Assembly: GCA_018417955.1 (NCBI GenBank)
Contig: JACTVC010000019.1
Span: forward strand, 992,001-1,056,000
Length of the DNA: 64,000 bases
Source: Laccaria trichodermophora
Taxonomy: Eukaryota > Basidiomycota > Agaricomycetes > Agaricales > Hydnangiaceae
Direction of reading: 5' to 3'
Positions within the stretch are counted from its first letter, which is position 1; each line of letters starts with the position of its first letter. Below the pieces are notes generated by a model. The model did no database searches, was not told where the DNA came from, and saw nothing but the letters and a program-made list of their open reading frames with translations. Positions 1-10,589 of the stretch are shown piece after piece. A program made the position numbers and the translations under genes.

Positions 1-1241
1 AATCGGCCGACTATTTCACAGGAGTTTTGAGCCATGGCACGCACACCCCAGTTCCTTCCATATTTCGGACACCCGCTTCACCCACAATTTCTGATGGAGA
101 AAGTGAAGTCCATGTCTATATACCTCCCACTCGAAAACAGCGCGTGTTCAACGTGCTGGGAAAGTTGCGTCACACTCTGTTTCCTACTCTTCACCATTTC
201 AGAGAGCAAAGTCTGCTGGGTCAGATTGCATGCCTTTTTGCTGCTCCCGCCGTTTCACTTCTCACTTTGACCCTGCCTGTCGTTGTGACGCCCTATCGGA
301 GTAGCAGTCAAGGGCGGGAAAAGCTTCATCATATGGATGCACGCCTCGTTGACTTCGAAGAAGAGGGCATTGAGCGCGTACTCATAGCAGAGGAGGAAGT
401 TGAGGAGAACCTACATGAAATGTCCTTCAACAAGTGGCTGATGGCTGCACAATGCATTTTTGGATCACTCTTCTGTGTGGGTGTACTTTTTGGTATACAA
501 TTTTTCCTACAATGCCAAAAAATCATAATCTTACCGTTTACAGGTTATTCAACGTCAAAGATCTGGTTACCGGTTGTGACACTCATCTCGGGTCTCATAC
601 TCGGCACGTTGGTAGCTGTTTTCGCTGACAAGGGCAACCATCCTACTGCCCGAATCGCTCGCTGTTCAATGGGGTTCTTTGTTTCCATCGTCTGGATCAT
701 GGCAATTGCCGACGAGGTCGTCAATGTCCTTCAGGTGCCAGAATTCCACCCTCTCATCAGACGACGACTCATATTTCCGTAGACTTTTGGCTTCATCTTC
801 GGATTGTCGGATGCCATCATAGGTTTGACGATCTTTGCTGTTGGAAATTCTCTCGCAGATCTCGTCGCCAACATGAGCGTGGCGGTACGTAACCATTTTG
901 TTCCTTCGTGTATTACACTGATCTCATTTTCGACATCAAAGGTCTTCGCTCCCATCATGGGGTTTTCTGCCTGTTTTGGCGGTCCCATGCTCAACATTCT
1001 TTTGGGTGTCGGCATCTCAGGCTCCTACGTCATTCATCAAAATTCAGAACCATACGCACTGGAGTTATCGCACACACTCCTGGTCAGCTCGATTGGCCTC
1101 CTTGTTCTGCTAGCCGCTACTTTGATCTTCGTCCCTTTGAATGATTACTTCCTTACTCGTAGATGGGGGATTCTTCTGATCTTCTCTTACACAATCATCA
1201 TGATAATCAACATCGTTGTGGAACTCCATAGTTCCAAGTAG
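1..1241 (+). CDS. Sodium/calcium exchanger family membrane protein, 3' part (gene enters from left edge)
   Basis: Cation/Ca2+ antiporter of the NCX/CCX type (yeast YDL206W/NCLX-like), expected in an internal membrane. Exons read as <3..492, 544..734, 783..884 and 942..1241, stop TAG at 1239. The frame is open to the left edge, so the N-terminal half (alpha-1 repeat) lies outside the window. Visible here are a hydrophilic loop with an acidic stretch, several hydrophobic helices, and the alpha-2 repeat with GNSLADLVANMSVAV joined to FAPIMGFSACFGGPMLNILLG. The GNSxxD and SACFGGPxxN signatures carry the ion-coordinating residues in this family. The introns at 493-543 and 885-941 are multiples of three without stops, so unspliced message would still be readable. 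Family assignment is firm; ion specificity is inferred only. Confidence 0.88.
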
Positions 1242-2039
1242 CCGTTAGCATTGTTTTTATTGATATATTGGACTAATGCTCTGCAGGATTAATCAATTTG
1301 TATTCCGGTAAACAATGCAGTTTAATGTGTACAACAAGCTAGGAATGAACTGGTGCGCAATCTTATCTATAAACGCCATAGAATGAGAGGGTTCTGGAAA
1401 TTGGGAGATGAATGTGGACTTTGGAATGCTGATTTGATTGCAAGGGATACGAAAATAGGCATGTTCATGTTCCCAACCCAACAACGATCACCAAATGGTC
1501 AGCTGGAGCCTGGAGGAAACCATCAAGTGTTTTGCGTTAAGCGGCAAGCCTACAAGTCGTCAAATTCACGAATTCAAAAAGAGATATCATTGTTTGATCA
1601 GTGCCAACATGGCGACAAATTCCGTCATATTCCATCACTAGCCTGCTTCTCCAAACTCCTCCACCAGCGGGATGCGAATGTCAGAGGAACGTACTACAGC
1701 GCATCAAATAAATGATTGCCGTGGCTACATACACATCTGCTAGGATCCGGAAGAAACATTCCTGAACAAACGTATAAAGGTTAGCCATCTTCGTGACTGC
1801 CTGCAGACCAATTCCCTCACTTCGTCACTGCCTGATACTGCTTTCTGGCCAGGTTGCCTCTCTTCGCTTCGTTCATTTTTCTCAGGCCAGGTAGCCTCCT
1901 CCATTTTCGCCATCTTTTTCCTTCGCTTTCGTTATCCAGCTCATACATCGTCGGTAAGAACGACTGATAACATACCCGCTGTGATGCGTCAAGTAACTAA
2001 TTTGCTTGCAGGACTTGTTCAACCTCCGTCCTTTTCGTC
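1242..2039. other. Intergenic region, no supported gene
   Basis: Spacer between the exchanger stop and the next start codon. An open frame at 1353-1715 has no recognisable domain and no splice context. The right half (about 1790-1960) is pyrimidine-rich on the + strand, as is common just upstream of fungal start codons, and a TATAAAG at about 1772 could be a TATA element for the secreted-protein gene. Nothing else seen. Confidence 0.5.
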
Positions 2040-2805
2040 ATGCAGGGCAAACTTTTTGATATCCTGGCTACAGCGATTTCCATATTATCAATTCTATCTG
2101 GTAGCTTCTGCTCTCCGGTAGCGAGCGAAAGGGCACCCTTGTGGAATCTTTGTGAGTGATACGACCGAAGTCGCTTTGAATGAACCTGACATTGATATGC
2201 ATTAGCGAAACGACTTGATGGGGCTCCAAGTAATAATTTCGTGTCGCTCAGCAATTGGCGTGGTATCCCCTCTCTGCAAGGATTTGACGATTTTAATGGT
2301 CTCAGTAACTTCGACGGTTCTAAAAACCGTCAAGTTGTTGTCCAGGAGAAGCAAGTTGTCTGCAAAACACAGCGTGTCGAGATCATTCAACAGCAGCTTG
2401 TCATTCTCCGAGAGATGGCGAAAAGGTAGGAGCTCACGCACCTTGCCGTGTCACCAAAGTATTGATGATATCATGTCTAGGATAATTACCGAGCAAATTT
2501 GCGAGGTAGAAACGCAAACAATTGTTCTTAGCCAGTTCCACAATGGCGTTAAGGATTTCAAGAAAGACCTAGCGCGAAAAAGCAACCGCGCCGTAGGATA
2601 CGACGCAAACATCGCGAGTCATCTTATCCGCATCGTCAACAGCGATGGGTCTTTGAATAGCGGTAGCTTTGGTTTCCAAGGAACGGATGTTGGGAATGCC
2701 ACGATTGTTCCGACTGGATCTAACTGGAATAATGCAACCTCCCCCGAGTCAGTCCAGGCGGCGGAGCAGGCTGCTCAGGCTGCTTTGAATGCGACCAAGG
2801 TGTAG
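2040..2805 (+). CDS. Small secreted protein, basidiomycete-type, unknown function
   Basis: Exons 2040..2151, 2206..2425 and 2481..2805 give 218 aa. The start at 2040 is chosen because it is followed at once by a hydrophobic stretch (residues about 6-24, ending near a Cys and small residues) that looks like a signal peptide. The mature part has three segments: a Gly/Asn/Phe-rich stretch, a central helix with Gln/Val repeats and two Cys (motifs VVCKTQ and EQICEVETQ) that could pair, and an Ala/Gln-rich tail. I do not recognise a named Pfam family, but the pattern resembles a conserved hypothetical family of mushroom secretomes (memory-based inference). No catalytic motif is visible; a cell-wall or surface role is only a guess. 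Confidence 0.72.
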
Positions 2806-3058
2806 ACCTGCCACTGGCCTCTTTTTCCTCTGAACCTGTCATCTTGATGGAGGAGGATCTGTCATCCTGGCTGTGTGCAGTTAGTCGATTTGATAGAGGG
2901 TGTGTGAAGACAAAGGTGGACTCAGCGACGTTATGTAAATTTCTTGCAGATTGACTGATACAGGTTGTTGATCTGTTGTATAAGTTGTAAATGGGGTAAT
3001 ATAGTTACAAGAATTACGACGCCGACGGAGAGAATGCTACATTTATCACAATGCCCAT

Positions 3059-6055
3059 TTATGCCTGGAGGGAAAAGAATCAAACGCGAATATTTACTTG
3101 AGAAAGCCTTGTGAACTCACCATATAGTTATACGATTTGCGGTCTGTGCATCTCTCAAGATACTCTCTCTGTAAAAGGACGGGTCAGGCGAAACGGAAGC
3201 ACATGTCATAACAAGAGGACAAACTTCAATCAGATTCTCGATTCGCCTTTTGATTGCCAGAGGCTCTGGCTGGAATCGGCTCAGCAACAGCTTTGTGACT
3301 TCATTAACGAGGTCGTTGTGTGACAAGTGCTTCCTGTCCTTCATGATTCTGACGATGCAAGCCTGTGAAGAGATGTTGAGTAGATGCTCGATAGAGGACG
3401 CAAAGGGGACGAACTTCCATCTGATGTTTCCGCTCCTCGTCAATACGATCACGAGTTTCCTGTCTCTCCGCACTAGATTCCACTTTCGAAGATATGGTAC
3501 TAATTTTAATCTTCTGATTTGACGACGTGAAGCCACTATTAAAGGAGAAGGAGTCATCGTCAAAGACATCGCGGCCGGGTGGATGTTTTTTGAGGATTTT
3601 GAATTTCGCACACGCCAACGATTGAAGATGTCGCTTTAGCTCCAGGTCTTCTATCGCCGTAGCTTCTTTGATATCCTGATAATATTGATATTAATAGAGG
3701 TACGATATCGCATGAGTCTAAGTACCCCATAGGTCAAAAATTCCTCGTCAGGAAGGTCTTCGAAAAGTAGGAGGATTACGAGGGCAAATGTTGATACATT
3801 TACATCGTGGGTTCGAGCTTTGAACCTTACACGAACATCGGCATTCCCGAGCGAGTATTGCCATGTTAACCGACGGCCTGAATGTCTTGAAAGATAAAAT
3901 TGCTCGAAAGATTTGCACGCTTTTCCCATCTCCGCTGATACATTGCAGGGTGATGCTGAATGTGACATTGGCCAAAAGGTCGAAGTCATGACTGTAACGT
4001 TGATGTCGATTTCGGGAGCCTGGACGGAGTAAGACTTAATACGTAGATTGAGTTATCTCAACAGACCGTCGTTTTAGACAGGTGCTCTTGGTAGGCCACC
4101 ATCGCGTCGGCGGACAATTTCATGTCGTGGAACATGCCTTCAAGTTTTTGAGTGAACTGGTATCCACATTCGATCTTGAGTTTTGCCAGCATGCCACGTT
4201 CTGCATCGTCGGATACCGATCGTCCCAGTAGTAAACGTTTCGCTAAATGGCCCTTATAATACCGCTCAAAAACGTCATTTTCGGAGATATATCGGAATAC
4301 TGTGATGGTCTTGTCCAGCACGACGTCAACCTCGTTCTCGGTTTTCTAGACTGGTGTTAGCAACAACTTGAGAGGCGGCAATACTTAACATACTCCTTTG
4401 AGACCACGTTTAAGGTTATCATCAATGAACAACGAGATAAATTCTGACGATTTCTCGTTCATATTTATGAAGGAACCAAAAGCCTGTCACGTTTCATTGC
4501 ATTAAATCTCCAGGGTCACATAAGCAAGATAACTAACCTCGTTGAGAGAACTCTCGATCTCTCGATCATTATCAAAGGCACGTTTCCACAAAGAATCAAA
4601 CTTGTCTTTAAGATCCAGCACATCTTGGACCCACTTAATAGCTGGAAGGGCGCTGGCGTTCGGATGCCGCGCTTTAGCCTTGCCCTTGTCTTGGCTTCTC
4701 AAACCGATATCTCCCTCGCCTCCGACGTTCACATCGCAGCTCTCTGTTCCCAAAGATGTATCATTGATCTCTTTTCCTCGGCGGGCAATTGACTCTTTTA
4801 ATGAACGCCTCAAACACGGTAATCCGTCGGGAACCATCTTGTAAAGCCGATATAGGCGAGCAAGGTCTTCGACCTTGTCTGCGTCGATCATGACATCCAG
4901 TCCAGAGTTGGGCATCGAGACTACAGTGGCTAGGTGAGGAGTGAGGAGATGATTTTCCAAGATCTGCTTGAGTAAAGGAGATGTCTGTCTGGACAGATAG
5001 TGATGTGTGCGTGAATCTTCGGAGACGAAGCGAGCATCCACCTGAAAACAAGTCAAACGAAATAAATAACTTGCGATCTCGTACTGGGAGAGGAGACATA
5101 CCCTGCGAAGATACTCTGACGCATCACAAGTATTCAGCAGGTAATCTGCCTCTGCTTCATAAAAGGTCTCGCTTTCTTTCAAAAAAAGCGGTTCAAAGTC
5201 AAGTTTGTAGACCGTCGTCGAACCATCTGGATCAACATCAAGGCTCAAGAATACGTCCACACAACCTTTTACAGCCGAACGGTTGATGACATACCCATCC
5301 CGTTCGTACTTGACCTGTTTCAAGATGGCGGTAATAAGATGTTCCTTTATTGGAGATTTTATGATGTGTTTGAGAAACAGCTCGAGCCCTTTAGACCACG
5401 TTTCCGGAACATCGGCAGTTTTGGTGTAGACCCGATCCTTTTTGAAACCCTTAAAACTGAGAGATAGCACAAGACTAGCAGCAACATACCATGTATTTCA
5501 GTATCTGCCCAAGCTTCGTCATGTTACTTACATGATCATCCCAAACATCCCGCAACGACCTGAGTAACAATTCTCCTGCCAGACTCTGTTGAGCGGAATC
5601 GTTGATTGTTCCCGTTGGGAACTTGGGTATAACTTGTTCTCTGGCCAACTTCTCTAGGTTCTCTACAACGAGAAGATTGACGCCCTTGTAGAGCATTTCA
5701 CCTTGCTTGTAAAGGACCATGTTGTAAGCGAACCGATGGTTCTCTTCAAAGGATAGATTTGAAGCATTATGATTTTGTATTTCGCGTATATTCCTGGACA
5801 GCTCTAACCATGTCTTCTCGGCAGAAAAGTCTGGACCGTGCTTCACATTAAGATGAGCCATGATTCGTAGGTAACCAGCTTATGTACACACACCTTTCGC
5901 GGAGGCTTCTGACATCACAATGAACGTTAGATAGGTCGAGTAGAAGCGGCAGTTCTGACTACACACTATTTTCGGCCTACCACGACGTGAAGCTATGAGA
6001 TGCAAATGATGAGGTTAAGGCAGAAAAGATTATGGAAGGACAGACCAGTGGCCAT
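3059..6055 (-). CDS. CUL3: Cullin-3, scaffold of BTB-type ubiquitin ligases
   Basis: Thirteen exons, 785 aa: 6046..6055, 5967..5992, 5894..5908, 5490..5840, 5102..5437, 4538..5041, 4394..4483, 4067..4345, 3726..4019, 3415..3675, 3225..3362, 3121..3168 and 3059..3064. Cullin-3 binds BTB adaptors at its N-terminal repeats and RING protein Rbx1 at its C-terminal half. Visible are the N-terminal RGRPKI-KPPRK leader and [12 protein letters not shown] (cullin-3 hallmark), the cullin-homology core ([21 protein letters not shown]), and the C-terminal winged helix with the neddylation-site context [11 protein letters not shown] (acceptor Lys in RIMK). The first three exons are 10, 26 and 15 nt; the methionine at 5861 lies inside an intron and is not the start. 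The last exon is just GCA TAA, giving the usual cullin end YxA. All internal junctions after exon 1 are phase 0. A disordered insert (about residues 340-400) separates the repeats. Confidence 0.95.
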
Positions 6056-6213
6056 CGAGTCAGTGAAGTTGGCAGGTCGATCGTAATGTTTGCAGTCATT
6101 AGATTGGGATGCTTCAAGTACAATGTAAACAACACATGTGATCGTAAGTAAGGAAACACACAATTAAATGCAGAGGAGGAAGAAATGCCAAGGTAATCTA
6201 AGAAATGGTAATG

Positions 6214-9200
6214 CTATGATGTCCGTGAGGACCTGATGAGTTCAGTAAAGTATTTACGGAAACCCTTGCCGTCCAAGTCTCGTAATTTCGTCACGAAATC
6301 AAGCGCTGTTTCTGATGGCCAGTTTTGCGACGGAAGAAAGACGGAGATGAAGAAGTTGTATGCTTCATGACCACGTATTTTGCAGATAACTTGCAGCAAA
6401 TTTGCTATTTCATGAAGAACCTAAGATAGCGATATTAGACCATCGACAAAGGTTAAAAATGACCAACGTACCACCATCATCTGGCCATCCTTCAAGTTAA
6501 ATTGAGGTAGTGAAGGAACACGAAAGCAAGTCTGAACTAGTCGTTCGTAGATGAACCGTTCAAATCCGGGTAAGCCGTGACCCGTTTCCCGACCATTCTC
6601 CGAAGAAGAAGGTTGACCCCAGACGGTGACGCTTCGGCTGAGGAACATGATGGCAGTCTTTTCACTTGCAGGGTCAGAAACGTCTTCAGCCAAACGCTGC
6701 ATGCTTTCTAATAGTACTTCGAAATTGCTCGAATTTCCTGAGTGCTAATATTAGTCGTTAAGCAGTGTACAGAGCTTGGGGTTAGCTCACGCTCTGAGGT
6801 AAAAATTCCATCTAGTTTTGAGGCCATGATGTTGTTGAGTAATGCAAGGTACGCCCTCTTGGTTTCGATATGTGCACGATGTTCGTCTGTCCCCGATACA
6901 GGTTGTGTTAAAAGAGATGTGATGTGGGCACTGAGCGGGCCGATAAGTTGATCTAGAACGTCGAACATGTCCTTCTGCCAATTGTTCGACAAGTCAGAGG
7001 GACTGTCATAATTTAAATCAATGTCTGACCTGAAGCTTATGAATCAGAAGTCCAATGAAATTCATGAAATCGACCAGTTCGGTGGGCTCAAAGTGGGCGA
7101 GGAGATTACCCATCAACTGGGGTATATAGCTGGTAACTGTTGGTCCAGTTGTAGCCAAAATCCTGGCGAAAGCAAACCGAGTCTGCAAAAAGCCACTCAG
7201 AGCAAGAAACCCGGACATGGCATAGTACGTACCGCATCACGAACAGGTTTGTAAACGTTCATAGCCTCCAGGCAGACAAGAATGGCCTGTGCGACTTCTG
7301 TAAATATCTCTAGCGGTGGTAAGATATGCCCATCCGGAATAGATGTCGGATAATCTGGGAATCCCTTCGCAATATTACCTAGGGCCATAATAATATGGTG
7401 GACCTTGACTATGGGTAGGAGGTCTTGCCCTCCTTTGCTGAATGCTTGCAGGCTCACTGAAAGGTCGTCCATCAACGGTTTCACAAGGGAGAGTAACATA
7501 GCGGTTTGCTGCGTCGGTGTTTTGCAGAGGAGGGAAGTCAAGATGCCTGCTGTCTCGAAGAGATAGAGCTGCGAGTCGAACTGACTGTTTTTGATGGCCT
7601 CTGAAAGAGGATCAATTTCTGTATCTTCGGCCGCTGGAATCTCTACTTCAATCAACAACAGGTCACGCATGCTGTCGATAATATTGCCACTAATATGTGG
7701 GGGGATCTCATTTCGAGACTCTTTGATAAAGCGATGGAAAAGATAAAAGAGTCGGGACCTAAAGTTGGGATTTTCGTTATGGAGACCGCTGAAATAAAAG
7801 AGGTTTGCTGATATCAATCGTACGCCAAGATGGAAGACCTACCGAGTGTCAATCATGGCTTCCAGGGTTGGGATAATGCAACCTTTACGTATTTTGAAGA
7901 AATCGGTGTAGCGAGAAGCGGTTTCAAAGAATTGCAGTGACACGGTCCGATGAGGAAACGATGCAACTCCCGACTGAACGAGAGCCAAGAGCATCTCTCC
8001 ATGAGTGGTAAGTGGATAATCGGAATAATCTGTGGCCTTTCTTTTGTCCTTGTCGACGACGGCTGGAGCCTGACAGAACGCTGCACGACCCTTTCCACCC
8101 GCTATACGTGTCCTTATGAGCCAAGATGGTTCGAAATGTGTGATTCACATACTCTTATTGATCTCCCCGAAAATAAAAACAAGATAAACGCCCAGTTCAG
8201 CATCGTTCCACTTGATCGAGGCCCCATTTTTGAATGCGGTAATGGTGTCGAGCGCGAGGGTTTTGACCGCATCCGTGACCAAAACTTGATCAATTGCGAG
8301 GATAGAATCCAAGAAAGTGCGTAATTCCTTTACAAGCCGCGTTAAAGTTGCAACAGAGATGTACTGGATAGAATCTCTCCGACCTTGCGCATTTTGTCAA
8401 ATTCGGCGTTATCGTCCTCGTCAGCATCTTCAGGATCGGCGTCTTCCTCCCATTTCATTTTTGCCAACAAGACTTGAAGGAGAGACGCCAGGAAAGATCT
8501 TTTCGATTCATCTAATGGATTTGAAGATATTTTCCGATGGCGTTTGTACTACAATCAGAGTTGTCAATCATATAGACCTGCATCAGCCAACAACGTACGG
8601 TAGTGAGAATATTTTGTAGCAGTGGAAACACTGTGGAACAGGTATCGTCATATTCATCAGCCATGAAGCGTAGCATAACAGGTTGGATTTGCGTAATATA
8701 GGTTGAAGCCTCGGCACGTATGTCCTCGTCCGAACAATCCTGGGCGTATTTATTAGTGGCAAGCAGCTTATTTGCTCGTGTGACACTCACATCTACTAAC
8801 TTGGCCAGTTCTAAACCCAAGACATTCAACAACTTTCCAAGTGCTTCTCGATACGACTCCTCTCCTTCGTCTCTGTCGTCACCTCTTTCAATTTGTTGTG
8901 CACGGGTTTTGGCTTCTAAAGCGTCAAGAACTTGGCCGAGGGACAACACTTTCAAAAGCTGCAGTTTGTCCCCCGGTTCCTTCAGACCTTTCGAAACGAT
9001 CCGCAGGAGGGACACAGATGTCGCCAAGCGGATGGGTAATGACGAGTCAGCGAGCAAATTGAACAGCAGGGGAACCGTGGTTGGGGTGACAGTCAGATTA
9101 ATATCAATCCAACCTTACAACGGCCTCATTAGCCTTCACCAGACGAGGTCGATAAAAAGAAGAGGGCATACCAACATAAGATCCAAATGTCCTGATTCCC

Positions 9201-10147
9201 CAATCAACAACTTCGACAGCACCCTCTAGTTCCCGCGGGCCGCGGCTGGAGGTCTCGCTTTTGTGTGGATTGGCCATCTGCTCCGCCCCTTCGGCCACGA
9301 TGGTTAGAACTGCTGCGTTGATGCGAGCAGCATCTCTGTCCCTGACCGCATCCCTCACCCGTGCATCCCGCGCGTGTCGAGCAGCATTGTATGGCCGCGC
9401 TGATTTAATAATCTGGTCTGCTACTTCCCCAGAAATCTCGAGCACAATATGGAAGAAGAGGAGTGAAATATGTCGATTGAAATTTGAACGCGTTGCCGAT
9501 TCCGTTGGTCTGATGAGGGTGAAAAGATCGGTGAAAAATGAAGGCCATTGGTCGATGTATGTGCAAAGGAAGAATAGGGTAAGTGTATGAGAAAACTTGT
9601 TTCGGAGGACTAGAATGAAAGATCATTTGGGGATTTGATCGATAGCGTAGGAGTCTGACTCACATGAAGCGTCCGCTTCAGCAGATCCAACAACATATTC
9701 TGATTGAATATATGCAGTCAAAGCCTGATGTATCGTCTGAAAGGATTCGTGATCTAAAGGTTCGAACCTAAGTTGATAAAAAGATCAGCGTTTTGTACCA
9801 CACAACATTCGAAACCGATCATTCGACGTGCACCCGATTACACCACAAGCATCCAACGTCGCGGAGGTTCGCGATATTCCACTGACAAAAGACGCGATAG
9901 AAGCCACTTACCGGTTGTCAAAGAATTCATCTAAAACACGAAGAGCAAAGAATCGGGCTTGTGCAGGGTGTTTTCGATGGCCCTCTGTGTTTTGATCGAC
10001 GAAGATGTGCAGCGCAAGCCTCCAGGTTTCATTTGCATTTTGCTGGATGGTGGAAATATAAGCCAAAGCCTGCTGGTACAGAGAGGCTTGAGTAGGATCA
10101 GAGGCAATAGTGATTGCTTGAACAATCTGGTCGATTTCCTGTTCCAT
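6214..10147 (-). CDS. LOS1: Exportin-T, tRNA nuclear export receptor
   Basis: Thirteen exons, 1061 aa: 9912..10147, 9664..9767, 9172..9609, 8791..9113, 8599..8739, 8384..8548, 8153..8327, 7843..8080, 7233..7788, 7030..7182, 6791..6974, 6472..6737 and 6214..6420. Karyopherin-beta receptor that carries mature tRNA out of the nucleus with Ran-GTP. Evidence: helical-repeat protein of the expected size (yeast Los1 about 1100 aa); N-terminal MEQEIDQIVQAI and FEPLDHESFQTIHQALT; exportin-1-like block SFLRNKFSHTLTLFFL; the central segment ELRTFLDSILAIDQ; C-terminal KDMFDVLDQLIGPL and LRDLDGKGFRKYFTELIR. The start at 10147 fits the family; an in-frame ATG nine codons upstream (10174) is an alternative. 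The intron 8740-8790 is in frame and open. It shares a 442-bp divergent spacer with the gene at 10590. Confidence 0.93.
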
Positions 10148-10589
10148 TAGGATTTGTCGCTCACAGAACGTCAATTTGAGCAGATGCTCTGGTGCGCCGG
10201 ATGGTAAACAGACAGTCTCGAGAGGTCAAGCACAATTTAACGCAAAATGACTCTTGTGCGAGGCCACAATATAGAAGCAAATCACGTGACCGAGATCGGT
10301 CTGTAATTTATTCCTACATTAGTGCGTACTCACACGACACCCGTGTTGGATCAGTTGGTACATCGCCTAAACTGAGAAAGACTCTGCACGAGTGCTTATT
10401 TTCCAGTAAAAACTTAACAGCAAAATCGATAGCGACGTGTCATCGACGTGTGTTGTAAGATAAGATAAGAGTGACCTCAGCCAAGCACCGCCAAAGCCGG
10501 CAGTGATTGCTATTTAAAGGTGACTCGCCTTTGACCCGTTTCACACCACGACCCCCTACGAAACACCAGATTGTCCTCTACCGTCAGGA
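10148..10589. other. Divergent promoter region between exportin-T and acidic orphan
   Basis: 442 bp between two start codons facing away from each other, so it must hold promoters for both. No coding sequence seen. The element at 10511-10518 is the only clear core-promoter-like motif. Confidence 0.6.
10511..10518 (+). promoter_or_regulatory. Possible TATA element (TATTTAAA)
   Basis: TATTTAAA lies 79 bp before the start codon at 10590 and is followed by a pyrimidine-rich leader. Position and sequence fit a TATA box, but it has not been tested and AT-rich octamers occur by chance. Confidence 0.35.

Noticed and set aside
1353..1715. 120-aa open frame between exchanger and secreted protein
   Set aside because: No family resemblance; probably chance.
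5475..5861. Methionine at 5861 as the start of cullin-3
   Set aside because: The bases at 5841-5893 have intron borders, and upstream micro-exons restore the conserved KPPRK leader in frame, so this ATG is intronic.
9758..9770. GGTTCGAACC resembling a tRNA T-loop
   Set aside because: It is at an exon start of exportin-T and codes for RFEPL; no tRNA structure around it.
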